From Amphimedon queenslandica (Eukaryota; Porifera; Demospongiae; Haplosclerida; Niphatidae): DNA of 64,000 bases. Within the stretch, counting starts at the first letter, position 1; every line of letters starts with the position of its first letter. A program made the translations under genes and the position numbers. Shown piece by piece: positions 37,849 to 47,360 of the stretch. Location: assembly GCF_000090795.2 (NCBI RefSeq), contig NW_003546296.1:266017-330016 (forward strand). Direction: 5' to 3'. The notes under the pieces are model-generated. The model saw nothing but the letters and a program-made list of their open reading frames with translations, ran no database searches and had not been told where the DNA came from.

Positions 37849-38379
37849 TACATGTACATGTCATCAACTGTGCATTTTTCATTTTAATAACTGATCATTA
37901 ATAACTAGTTGATTAACTAGTTATTAATAACTGATTATTGGTTTGTTCTAATTGGACACGATTTGAGATTACTTGACATTATTAATAGTTATTAATAGTT
38001 ATTAGTAGTTATTAATAATCTACATGTAATATTATAATGATGATAATTATAGCCTGTAGTTTTTATCATTATTATTATTATTATTTTGGCAGACCTATAC
38101 TTTTGGTATTGAGTCTTTCTCATTCTTCTCTAGTTATTAATAGTTATTAAGAGACACTCCATTTTGTTTTTATTGAAACGTGTGCTGGAGAGAAATCAGT
38201 TATTTTAATTTAATTATTTTTGCAATGAAAATGAATAAATGAATAATGGGAGGGAATAAATGAATGGAAATAACACAAAAATAATAATATAAATTATTAT
38301 AAGCAAGATAATTATCCACTCTTGTTATATATAAGTGATTAAATGATAAAGATGTGGGGTTCACTGCAGCTGCCTGTTG
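37849..38379. other. Convergent 3' intergenic region, TMEM131 / Cys-rich membrane protein
   Basis: About 530 bases holding 3' ends of two converging genes. AT-rich with repeated TTAATAGTTATTAATAG segments and a TACATGTACATG run just after the TMEM131 stop. AATAAA-type signals occur on both strands (for example 38233). No ORF seen. Confidence 0.5.
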
Positions 38380-39130
38380 CTAGGGACAGGTTCCCCTGCG
38401 GTTTCGTAATTTAAAAATACACTCATCTTGTTTCTTGTTTGCTTGTTCTTGCTTCACTCTTAAACAAACTCTCCTGCACTTTCTTATCCATAATATCAAG
38501 AATAGGAATATTAAGAATATCTCCACAAAAATAATTGGACTGAATATATAGTCTACAGAGAGAGAGAGACAGTGTGCATTTAGTAAGAGATTTTAACAAG
38601 AGGGAGAAGGTGACTCTATAGTTCTTACAAGGTTTGTAGTCAAACTTCTTGTTACTAACTGAAGGACTGCAGGTGGAACAGGCTAGGAATGAGCTGCTCC
38701 CTCCATCAGTGGAGGCACCAGTGGCTACAGTTACTCCAGTTGGTTCTATTGTACTTGAAGTTAGTATGGGAGCTCGCTGCAAAAGAGGCCAAGTAATATC
38801 GACATTAATATCATCAAAGAAATCAGAAGGACCGACACATGATGATGAATTACAGCAGCCTATCATGTAACGGACTCCCAGGGCTCCTGAGGTATTTCCT
38901 GAAACACAAGAAGGGGAGCAGACCATTTGATTGACAGTCCATTTTATGTTGTTATACTGAAGAACAACAGTGCAGTGTGTAGATGAGGAAGAACAGGACC
39001 TGTCCTTTAGCTGAGAGACATAACTACCATTAACTTCATTGTGTACTAGCTGGGGACAACTCAGAGTAGCAGCAAGAGGATGAGGGAGAAGAAATACTAA
39101 CAGTAGCATCAGAAGGAACATGGTCAACAT
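38380..39130 (-). CDS. Small Cys-rich type I membrane protein, Ly6/uPAR-like ectodomain suspected (2 exons, 224 aa)
   Basis: Exons 39130-38629 and 38552-38380. An N-terminal signal peptide (MLTMFLLMLLLVFLLPHPLA) is followed by a ~95-residue domain with eight Cys, including paired Cys in GCCNSSSC. That pattern resembles the CC-X(3-4)-C end of Ly6/uPAR three-finger domains, but Cys spacing is not a clear match and the final Asn is absent. A Thr/Ser-rich stalk leads to a single membrane segment (IIFVEIFLIFLFLILW) followed by a basic stop-transfer RKCRR and a short tail. So it is a surface protein rather than GPI-anchored. The splice donor CCTT|GTAAGAAC is strong, and reading through it would lose the membrane segment. 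No homologue recognised. Confidence 0.75.
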
Positions 39131-39394
39131 GTCGGGGGGTGGGTGGGCTAATTAAACCTGCAGCATTTGCATAGTCATTAGATCTACATGTGCACAAAAT
39201 GAAGTGAATATTTTCACTATCTCAAGAGGTAACAACATTCAGTTGCAGTTGATACTGTAGTAACAATAATTACTTAAAAATTTCATCTAAAGTTTAGATA
39301 AAATCAAAGTGTGTGAAAAGTGTAGATGAATTACAAAATAGAAAATAATAAAGAACTTAATTGTTAAGCACAAACACACAGTATTTAATGATTA
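39131..39394. other. Short intergenic gap, tandem minus-strand genes
   Basis: 264 bases between the MFSD2-like stop and the start of the Cys-rich membrane protein. It begins with a GC-rich motif (GGGGGGTGGGTGGGC) next to the downstream start codon, otherwise AT-rich. It must hold the promoter of the downstream gene and the 3' end of the transporter gene. Confidence 0.4.
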
Positions 39395-39791
39395 TTATGA
39401 TCTAGCACTAGTATCAGTTTTATTATTTTTTAATTTTCCTTGTAAAGTGAAGGAACTCTCACCAAAGTCGCTGTCCCTATCTTCATTAGAGGCATACCCA
39501 GTTCTACTGGATGGACTGTATATGCTGTCGTCCACAGACTCTTTGACAGTTTGTCTAAAATGATTATAATAATTTAGCAGCTGGAAACCTTCCCGTACCT
39601 TTTCTTTTGTAGCTTTTCTTTAATTTCTGCCCTTCTCTCTTCATTTATTGGATACCGCCAAAGAAAAATGAGAGAAATTAAAATAAAAATAACCGGAGGA
39701 CAGGAAACTAATAACTTGAATAAGAGAGGGACAGTCCACGGCTGGACACATGCTAACTGATCATAACCTGCCAACCTAAACAAATAACAAA

Positions 39792-39834
<43 letters not shown>

Positions 39835-41761
39835 GTAAATGGATGAAATACTTGTATACTCCAGTGGATATTCCTAATGTTATTCCTGAGCTGAATTTAT
39901 TACCAAACACAAAAAAAGAATAAAAGAGCTCCTCTCTTCTGATTCCGGTCTTGAGTGACGCGTCATCAACAACATCAGGCAACATGGACCTACAGACGAT
40001 ACATGTAGTACCAGTGGGTGTGGCTAGTTACCATGGTAACAGATAAGCAGCCGATATGCCTCCTCCTATAACGACCCCAAGTACCCATACCAGATTAGGA
40101 TAGTAGCCGAGGTACAGTAGGGACAGGAAGGAAGGCATCAATATCTGTGGCCAATTAATAAAATAATTAATTAATTAATTAATTAATGTCCTACCCAGGC
40201 TCCGAGCACAAAGGCTGTCTTCTTTCCAATTCTACTCAGTATGAGCTGCCATATTGGCAACCAGAATATATTAATAATCTTAAGAAGAATGAGTCACAAT
40301 AGTTAATAATAATAATGTTACTTTACCATCAACAGGAATATGACATAGGGTAGAGTCCTATCCAACTTTAATACATATTTTGCATAAAAAGTGAAATTTC
40401 CCTGTCCAAACTAACACAAGAATATCAAACGGGCTCATTACTGGTTCTCAATACCTGTACAGCGAGCCACGAGAAGAGCTCAATGAAGAAGAGATACCTG
40501 TAAGGTTTAAATGACCAGGTCTCCTTCAGGATTTCTTTTATGGAGAGTTTAGTCTTTTCCTTTGTCATTTCTAAAGGAAATTGAAAATAAACAAAGATCT
40601 AATCTTTGTAGTTATCAATCTGTGAATTACAAGTATTGATAATATTCACCTTTCTGTTCCCTGACAGTAAAGAATGTGGTCAGTATCATTAGCACAATGA
40701 GCACACCTAGGAATGCAGCATGATACCGGAATGCCCTCTCCTGTCGTATAAATATAATAATTATTATTACTATTATTATTATCATTACCTTTTCTATATC
40801 TCTTCCTTTAATTCCGTTAACACAATCATCGTCAGCTCCACGTACAAATATTGTAAAAGATACAGTATAGATCCCAATACCAAGCAATGTACCAAACATC
40901 TCAAAAATGACCCCTAGAACAGGTGCAGAATAAAATTCATAAAAAATCCAATTTTGATTGGAATGAGTTCAAACTTTCTATGCAACATAAGAACATGTAT
41001 ATGTATCAGGGACATACTGTAAAGTGTGACTGAATCGATTTCTTTTTGATTATAAGACAAGTGCATTGTTAGGGCAGTATAAGGAACGTGAACACACTAC
41101 AGGAAGGAGGAGGAGGAGGAGTGATGGTTGAAAATGAAATAATAAATTAAAATAATTGTGACCTACCGTCAATAAAGTTTGTAACAAAAAGTACATTATC
41201 AAATAATACAAAAAATTGAAGACATCTTCCTCAAAATGTGGGACATACCACAAACAGAAATAAACAATTGCAGTTGGAAACGCTGAGAGCAGTAACCTTT
41301 AAAGAATTGAGAAGGACCGAAGGAGGTGGAGCTACTTACCATGGTCTAAACTGTCCTAGTTTAGTCTTTGTTCTACTGCAGAGGTAGCCACAAATTGGGT
41401 CAGAGATACCGTCCCACACCCTCCCCAATAGCACAATCATAAGAGCATAGGTGGGGTCAAGCTAGTGTATCATATCAACTTAATAACAATTATCAGTATT
41501 AGTAGTACCAGTGCCACTTCAAGGAGGAAGAAAGTAAAGTAGTATCCAATGACAGTATTACACATTGCATAAGGCATTGATCCAACAGCATAGCAGACTT
41601 TCCTCCATAAAGCTAGTTTAGACACTTGAGCTGCTTTCCTTGGATCACCAAAGACCAGCCTCTGCCAGTAAGAATGAACAACTGTTAGTTACACAATCGG
41701 TAGCCATTACCTCTTTCTCAGTCCTGGACTGTTTCATTTTATCAAAAAAATTACTCATCAT
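39395..41761 (-). CDS. MFSD2: MFSD2-like sodium/lysolipid symporter of the MFS_2 (GPH) family (14 exons, 540 aa)
   Basis: Multi-pass plasma-membrane transporter; vertebrate MFSD2A imports lysophosphatidylcholine carrying long-chain fatty acids. Exons: 41761-41711, 41661-41509, 41461-41340, 41296-41167, 41096-41018, 40913-40789, 40740-40650, 40570-40455, 40410-40327, 40278-40195, 40144-40032, 39989-39852, 39775-39599, 39554-39395. The GPH signature GRVWDGISDPICGYLCSRTK then GQFRPW is intact, as are HVPYTALTMHLS and PWSMLPDVVDDASLK near helix 10-11. About twelve hydrophobic segments can be counted. 540 aa compares with 543 for human MFSD2A. The start at 41761 (MMSNFFDKMK) is chosen because upstream in-frame sequence adds only an unlikely Trp-rich stretch. 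Substrate is inferred from the family. Confidence 0.9.
40925..41012 (+). repeat. 186-bp repeat fragment F in MFSD2 intron 5
   Basis: A plus-oriented partial unit (from AAAAAATCCAATTTTGATTGG through ACATAAGAACATG to TATCAGGG) fills nearly all of the 104-base intron 40914-41017. It spans a unit junction, so it derives from an array. Confidence 0.85.
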
Positions 41762-41896
41762 GAAAGAATAACAGAGCAACGAGCCACACCCCCACCGCAC
41801 TGCAGTACTGGCTGCAGTGAGCCACGCCCATTGGCTAACTAGCCACACCTACAACCAGGCATCTCCATTGTACAGTGAATCTCGAGGTGTCTCTTT
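41762..41896. promoter_or_regulatory. Shared 135-bp head-to-head promoter, MFSD2 / fucosyltransferase-like gene
   Basis: The start codons are only 135 bases apart on opposite strands. The gap contains GGGTGTGGCT/CCACACCC and CCACGCCC motifs, candidate KLF/Sp-type sites. No TATA box on either strand. Confidence 0.55.
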
Positions 41897-43390
41897 ATGA
41901 TGACCAGACTAGCTAGAAAGATATACCTATGGGGCCTCCTGGGCTCTCTCCTCCTCCTTGCAGTATATTTATTCTATTCAAATGCTCCCAATGTCAAATT
42001 GGAGACTGTATCCAGCAGCAACGGGAATAGAGAGTTGCTCTACAGCCGCCATTCAGAGATCCTCAATGAAGACTCCAATAAGGAGAGCCCTCGGTACGTG
42101 GTCGGTTTGAACTATTGGGAGCAGATGAGTATGGCCGTTGGTAACATGTTCTCATTAAGTTCACTGGGTAAGTCGCTCCACTGTAGGCTAGTGGAGCCTT
42201 TCACTTATAACTCAAGACTCTATGGACTCCCTCACTTTCTCTCTGACCATAAATGGAGTAAAGTGAAGGACCGGTCTCTATCACTCTCTGATATATTCAG
42301 CATCAACCACATCAATACATTGGGTGAGTCCTATGGTCTCCCTCATTTAGTCAGTTTCAACACTTTCATCAACTCTGCCCCTCGGCCTGTGGTCCTGATC
42401 CACATCATTCATGAGATAGAGTCGAGGGAGTGGTCTATTTCAGGATCGACAGAGGGGGTGGAGCTTATCCGTAACCTAGGCAACAGCTACGTGCTAGATT
42501 GCAGCAGTTATAGAGTGGCACAGTCACTAGTTCAAATGTTATTATCATCATTGAATGATGAGATAAGAAGAGGAACAGAACACTTTTCACTACTGAGGCA
42601 TTGTTGTGTTAATGGAACACATGAAACAAGCCCCTCAGAGCTAGCAGAGAGGTGTGGCTTTGATCCTCAGGAAGGTCCCCTTACCCTCCTGGTCCTGAAC
42701 TGGAGGGGAATCACAGGAGGAGCTAGTGTTCACAGATCAGCTAAAGGCCAGCATAAGAGCCAAAGACTGATAATGAAGCATGCTCCTTCATATAAACGTC
42801 CAAGAGGAATCACTGATCCATTTGTCCACTCTCATGATATATTAAAACTATCAAGGGACTTTATGAAGCAGCTCCAATTAGTGCCTGGGGATTACACTAG
42901 TGTTCACATACGCAGTGAGAAGTTGGGACAGAGGGACAGGAGGGTGGGTGGTTTCCTTGACAACTGTTTGGATAAAGCATGGTCCCTAGCAACCAATATG
43001 AGCCGTGGAGGCAGACTGATAGTCTTTAGTGACTTTGGCCCTCAGGGCAGTGACTCCTGCTACTCTTGTAGAGGAGGAAAGAAAACGAGGAGTTTCTTTG
43101 AAGCTAACAATGTCACTAAAGCTAGTTTTAATCCAAAGCTATACAATACCAGGCCTGATACTGGGGTAGTAGCAGCTGTTGAAATGGAAGCAGTCATTAA
43201 TTCAAAAACTGCAATTTTGGTTGGAGGAGGAGCATATGAAAGACAGATCCTGTTACTAAGAGGAAGAAATGACAATAATAAAGGTGTCATTAAAATATGC
43301 TGGGATGATAATGGACTAGTTGAGAATTATGAACCAAAATTAAATGAATATAACAATGATGTGAATACTAAAATAATTCAAATCTCATGA
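41897..43390 (+). CDS. Intronless type II membrane protein with fucosyltransferase-like fold (497 aa)
   Basis: The protein starts MMTRLARK and has one signal-anchor (IYLWGLLGSLLLLAVYLFY) near residues 9-27, giving Golgi type II topology. The luminal part shows VGLNYWEQMSMAVGNMFSL, VEPFTYNSRLYGLP and, in the C-terminal half, SVHIRSEKLGQRDRR. The HIRSE block resembles the VH[IL]R peptide of GDP-fucose O-fucosyltransferases, and NSKTAILVGGGAYERQI sits where their donor-site helix is expected. Several N-glycosylation sites are present (NGTH, NMSR, NVTK). I recall related uncharacterised proteins in cnidarians and sponges, but cannot verify that here. Activity is unproven. It is the only sizeable intronless gene here, which suggests origin by retroposition or an expanded single-exon family. 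Confidence 0.75.
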   Translation: MMTRLARKIYLWGLLGSLLLLAVYLFYSNAPNVKLETVSSSNGNRELLYSRHSEILNEDSNKESPRYVVGLNYWEQMSMAVGNMFSLSSLGKSLHCRLVEPFTYNSRLYGLPHFLSDHKWSKVKDRSLSLSDIFSINHINTLGESYGLPHLVSFNTFINSAPRPVVLIHIIHEIESREWSISGSTEGVELIRNLGNSYVLDCSSYRVAQSLVQMLLSSLNDEIRRGTEHFSLLRHCCVNGTHETSPSELAERCGFDPQEGPLTLLVLNWRGITGGASVHRSAKGQHKSQRLIMKHAPSYKRPRGITDPFVHSHDILKLSRDFMKQLQLVPGDYTSVHIRSEKLGQRDRRVGGFLDNCLDKAWSLATNMSRGGRLIVFSDFGPQGSDSCYSCRGGKKTRSFFEANNVTKASFNPKLYNTRPDTGVVAAVEMEAVINSKTAILVGGGAYERQILLLRGRNDNNKGVIKICWDDNGLVENYEPKLNEYNNDVNTKIIQIS

Positions 43391-43601
43391 TATTTTGTTC
43401 ACTAATTGAATTGTATAGAAATTCCAGACAAAACACAAACACTATTAACAGCCGCAAATACTATAATACAAATAAGGTCAAGAATTTCCTGTCCGTGCGT
43501 ATCATCACTAAAATTATATTATTAATTTTATTCCAAAACAACTTTCAATTTCCTTTCTTAATCATAATTATAAGATTAATAATAATTATTAATTTCTCTC
43601 T

Positions 43602-45219
43602 TTAACTGTCTGAAGGAAATTCAAAATTGACAGTTTTTCCTGTCAACCTTTTATAAATGGCAGAAAAAACATCAAGCTAAAGAGAGAGAGAGAGAGTTAC
43701 AAGATTAGAGACACAAAACATAGATACCTTATGCTCCAGGTTTGTCTGTTGGGTTTTATCAAGATGCCTATTAATAATCAATTAACTAATAGTTAATTAA
43801 CTGCCATTAATTAACTTACACTTTAATTAACTGTGAGCCATCCATCCTGATTCTAGTTCTCTTCCCAACCACTTCAGCTGGATACACCACATCATCAAGC
43901 AATGCATTGTGGACTGCAGTCAGTGTACGACTGAAGAGAAAACAAAGTTGGCACTATAACAACAGTCCATCAAAAATGACTCATTGCATTTACTGATATT
44001 TTGCCAAAAACAAAAAGTAGAAAATTACCAATTTTTATAACATTCCCTGATACATATACATGTTCTTATGTTGTGCAGAAAGTTTGAGCTCATTCCGATC
44101 AAAATTGGATTTTTTACGAATTTTTAAAGTTGCTCCAAAATCGGGCCAAAGTCCCTGTACTATAGTACATGGTCATGAGCCAAATTTTGCCAAAAATGAA
44201 AAGTAAAGAATTCTCAATTTTTATAACATTCCCTGATACATATACATGTTCTTATGTTGTGTAGAAAGTTTGAGCTGATTCCGATCAAAATTTGGAGTTT
44301 TTACGAATTTTTAAAACTGCTCCAAAATCGGGCCAAAATCCCTGTACTATAGTACATGGTCATGAGCCAAATTTTGCCAAAAATGAAAAGTAGAGAATTC
44401 CCTATTTTTGTAACATTCCCTGATACATATACATGTTCTTATGCTGTGTAGAAAGTTTGAGCTGATTCCGATCAAAATTGAATTTTTTATGAATTTTTAA
44501 AGTTGCTGCAAAATCAGGTCAAAGTCCCTGTACTATAGTACATGGTCTTGGGCTAAATTTTGCCAAAAATGAAAATGAACATAAAATGAGAGCTTGATAC
44601 ATGTAAATGTAGTGAATGTACATGTACATGTTCTCTGTACCTCCTTGGTCTTGGCTGCTTCTGTTTCGATCGCTGGTTCCTCTTTTCCTTTGGTAGGATC
44701 CTACGCTGGGCTATGAACACTATTGGTCGCCCTGAGAACTTTTTCTCTAATTCTCTCACAGTTCGGACCTGAACCTTTTGAAACGTCTTCTGAAGAGGAA
44801 CTGGTAAGTATATGCAAATTGCCTTTTTCCCTGCGGCATCAACTTCCTGTAAGGAGGTGTGGTTTATTGCCATGGCAACTAGTACATGTAAAATGGGTGT
44901 GGTTTACCTTCGCTCCAGTGAAATAGACCTCTCTTAAAGTTGCTTTCATATCAGAAGAGGATTCAATGTCAAGAATTGCCTGAATATTATAATCCAATAA
45001 TAATGTAATATATATTAACAATGGCTGACCTGCTGTATGGATTCTTCAAATTTATCCAGAGGTTTACCTCCTCTTTTAACAATCTTTACTCCTGGCCGAT
45101 ATGCAGTCATCTAGAAACGAACAAACTCTCAAGAACAGACCAAGAAACAACCCAACAGAGGATTGACAATGATCTTTCTTCACACACTTACCTCCTCGTG
45201 TCCACCTTGAGAAAGAAAG
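43602..45219 (-). CDS. RPS7: 40S ribosomal protein eS7 (RPS7), with non-coding first exon (194 aa)
   Basis: Structural protein of the small ribosomal subunit. Coding exons: 45110-45030, 44979-44908, 44846-44641, 43930-43820, 43767-43728, 43676-43602; the leader exon is about 45219-45192. Family blocks are clear: [83 protein letters not shown] and [11 protein letters not shown]. The predicted 194 aa equals the human length. The ATG is the first codon of exon 2, after a donor GAGGAG|GTAAGT and acceptor TTTCTAG. Intron 3 (43931-44640) carries sense copies of the 186-bp repeat, unusual baggage for a ribosomal protein gene. It is head-to-head with NDUFS5. Confidence 0.95.
43990..44575 (-). repeat. 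186-bp tandem repeat, array G: three-plus units in RPS7 intron 3
   Basis: Minus-oriented units (sense to RPS7) with GTACTATAGTACATGGTC; two units share the variant CATGGTCATGAGCC, so amplification was local. Flanked by exons at 44641 and 43930. Confidence 0.92.
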
Positions 45220-45284
45220 AATCAATTAATAACTACTATTAATAACTAGCCACTCCCAGTTGTTTATGCCACGCCCATTTCAAG
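45192..45284. promoter_or_regulatory. RPS7 5'TOP leader and bidirectional RPS7/NDUFS5 promoter
   Basis: On the minus strand CTTTCTTTCTC (45219-45209) begins the presumed RPS7 leader and is a good 5' terminal oligopyrimidine tract, as expected for mTOR-controlled ribosomal protein messages. About 65 bases separate it from the NDUFS5 ATG (45285). The gap holds CCACGCCC and CCACTCCC motifs and no TATA box. Confidence 0.6.
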
Positions 45285-45589
45285 ATGGTGTCAGGTCGAG
45301 GACTGAACGGAGGGAGAGGGAGGTGCTATTCATTTTGGGATGACTATATGAAGTGCATGAAAGCAATTGGAGGAGGAGGGAAAAAACTACCACCAATGGA
45401 CTCATGCCAGCTTGAAAAAGAAGACTATTTAGAGTGTCTACATCATAGAAAAATAGTAAATTATAATTAATTAATAATAATAATAATATATGTATATTGT
45501 TGTTGTTGTTTTAGGCTATGAGAATGCAAGTAATCGAAGCTCAAAGACAGAAACTCATCAAAGAAGGAAAATGGCCTCCAAAAGAGTAA
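45285..45589 (+). CDS. NDUFS5: NADH dehydrogenase iron-sulfur protein 5, complex I 15-kDa subunit (2 exons, 81 aa)
   Basis: Accessory subunit of mitochondrial complex I on the intermembrane-space side. Exons 45285-45455 and 45515-45589. The twin CX9C motif that drives Mia40-dependent import is intact: C-YSFWDDYMK-C and C-QLEKEDYLE-C, each with nine residues between Cys. The C-terminal helix AQRQKLIKEGKWPP matches the family (human QRDKLIKEGKY). A leading GRGRCYSF corresponds to the human AGRCHAF. The intron ends in a (GTT)n TTTTAG acceptor. Only 70 bases separate its stop from the stop of the converging DUSP12 gene, so the 3' UTRs probably overlap. Confidence 0.92.
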
Positions 45590-45659
45590 CTGGTTTATCA
45601 TGTACTTATACTATTAATAGAACTGGTGATGTAATGTTGTTACTAATAATAGATTATGA

Positions 45660-47079
45660 TCAGTGTAAAGATTTAGTTGTGGGTGTGGCAGTAGGTGGAG
45701 TTTCAGTTAATTTAATTTTAAAATCAATTTTGCTTTTATGTATTTGGAAAGAGGGCGTGACCCAACGACCACAGGAACACTGACCACCTATGAATAATTA
45801 ATAAGTTAATTAACTTATTAAAATAATTATTACCCGACCAATCAAAGGAACCGATTCTTGAGCAACACTTTGGGCAGGACAACTAATTTCAAAACATTAA
45901 AATGATCCAAATATATACCAAAGGAAACCTTTCCATCTTTCCTTCCGATGATGAGTGGGCCCATCCATTCTACTGGCTCTATGAACAATGAACTACAGGA
46001 GATCATGTGACCGTCATGTGATCTTCCTTCTAACGTTATCTGAGATACTTCCTGTCCTAATCTAGCGACAGCTTCATCGGTAGCTGCTATCTAGTTAGTA
46101 TCAGAGGGAGACATCAATGGATTGTTATACCACTTACATGTACCCTCCTCCCTCCCTCTCTCTCTCACTTCTTTTTCTTGTCTCTCATAATGTGCTGGTT
46201 TAAGAACTGGTTCTTTGTATTTATAATCATCAAAACCTTCTCCTAGTTCATGCTGCAGGACACTCTCATCATCAAACAATACTCTTCTAATTATTAATTA
46301 ATTTCCATTATTAATAACCATTAACCAACTAACCGGCACTTTCTGCAGGTATAGTAACAGCTCCTTCCCTTGTCCCTGTTGATTGGGTCAGGAGTCATCT
46401 CCATGGACTTCATGTATCCATTATCTGATACATGTACGTGTGTCATGTGAATGTCATGTGACACGTACCTTTCATTGCTTTTGCCTGGTGGCTCAGTCTG
46501 TATGATTTGTATGACTTATCAGTTTCATTTAAAGTTCCTTTCATTTTGTACCATAACTTTAACTGACTGATGAAACCAGCATTAGGTCTGAAGGAGCAAC
46601 AAATAAATTATAATTAATTAATTAATTAATTAGGAATGTTACCTAATGTCAGGTTTTTTCTCTTTAACAAAATCAATTGCTTCATTAAAAGACATCTTGT
46701 GATATTTAATGAAATATGCAATGACAATAGTGGCACTCCTGGACAGTCCATATTCACTAATAACAAATAGAAATTGAATTAATCTAACCAACCATTGTCC
46801 TCACCAGTGTACCAGTATGGTGCCGCCAGTGTCCATAGTCTCTTGTATAAAGTCAGTTGCTTCAGGAAAGTGTATCAGTAGGTCAGTGGAAGGTAGATCA
46901 ATGGCTTGTATTAATTTACAACTGATAGGACCAGGACTGGGTGAATGAAGATCAGACCAATCCAGAGCCTCCTTTACCACTGACAGGAGGTGAGTTAGTT
47001 TAACTGTGCTCTTTCTTCTCAGTAAATATTGTACGTCACTCATTCCTCCTAACAACAGGCCTGGTAGGATCTCAACCAT
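45660..47079 (-). CDS. DUSP12: Dual-specificity phosphatase 12 / YVH1 (8 exons, 351 aa)
   Basis: Phosphatase with a zinc-binding tail; the yeast orthologue Yvh1 releases Mrt4 during 60S subunit maturation. Exons: 47079-46805, 46756-46643, 46587-46469, 46424-46334, 46286-46169, 46090-45929, 45882-45834, 45787-45660. The phosphatase domain starts VEILPGLLLGGMSD; the active-site loop HCEYGLSRSATIVIAY has catalytic Cys92 and Arg98 (HCX5R). The intron falls inside the Cys codon (CAC TG|...|T). The C-terminal zinc module is complete: CYYTCRKCRR, SLFIEPVEWMG, SCPKCCSRIGSFDW and CSCGRWVTPSFQIHK. Human DUSP12 is 340 aa. Its last exon reads into the 3' region of NDUFS5 on the other strand. Confidence 0.94.
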
Positions 47080-47360
47080 TGTGATACCTACAAATATAAA
47101 TCTAATTTTAGCTGCAGAGTTGCAAGTATTAAGGTGTGGCTGGTTATTAATAACTTAACTATCTATCTCATTAGCTGTTAATTGTCACTTTGAAGTCTTC
47201 TTTACACAAAGACCGTCTCCTAGGAGACTGCTGCACTGCACAATAATAATGCAGTAATGATTAATTTATAACTACTCCTTCTCTTCTGCTATATATAGTG
47301 GGCTACAATCCTCAGGAGAGACAGAAAGAGAAGGAAGGAATCATTTCCCTCTGTTAAAAG
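47080..47360. promoter_or_regulatory. Shared 281-bp head-to-head promoter, DUSP12 / receptor-like gene
   Basis: Divergent starts 281 bases apart. A TATATATAG at about 47291-47299 lies upstream of the plus-strand gene and is a possible TATA box; GA-rich leader sequence follows (GAGAGACAGAAAGAGAAGG). Confidence 0.45.

Noticed and set aside
41645-41848. N-terminal extension of MFSD2 from an upstream ATG at 41848
   Set aside because: It would use most of the 135-bp divergent promoter as coding DNA and adds a Trp-rich stretch absent from the family; the MM start at 41761 fits the usual cytosolic N-terminus.
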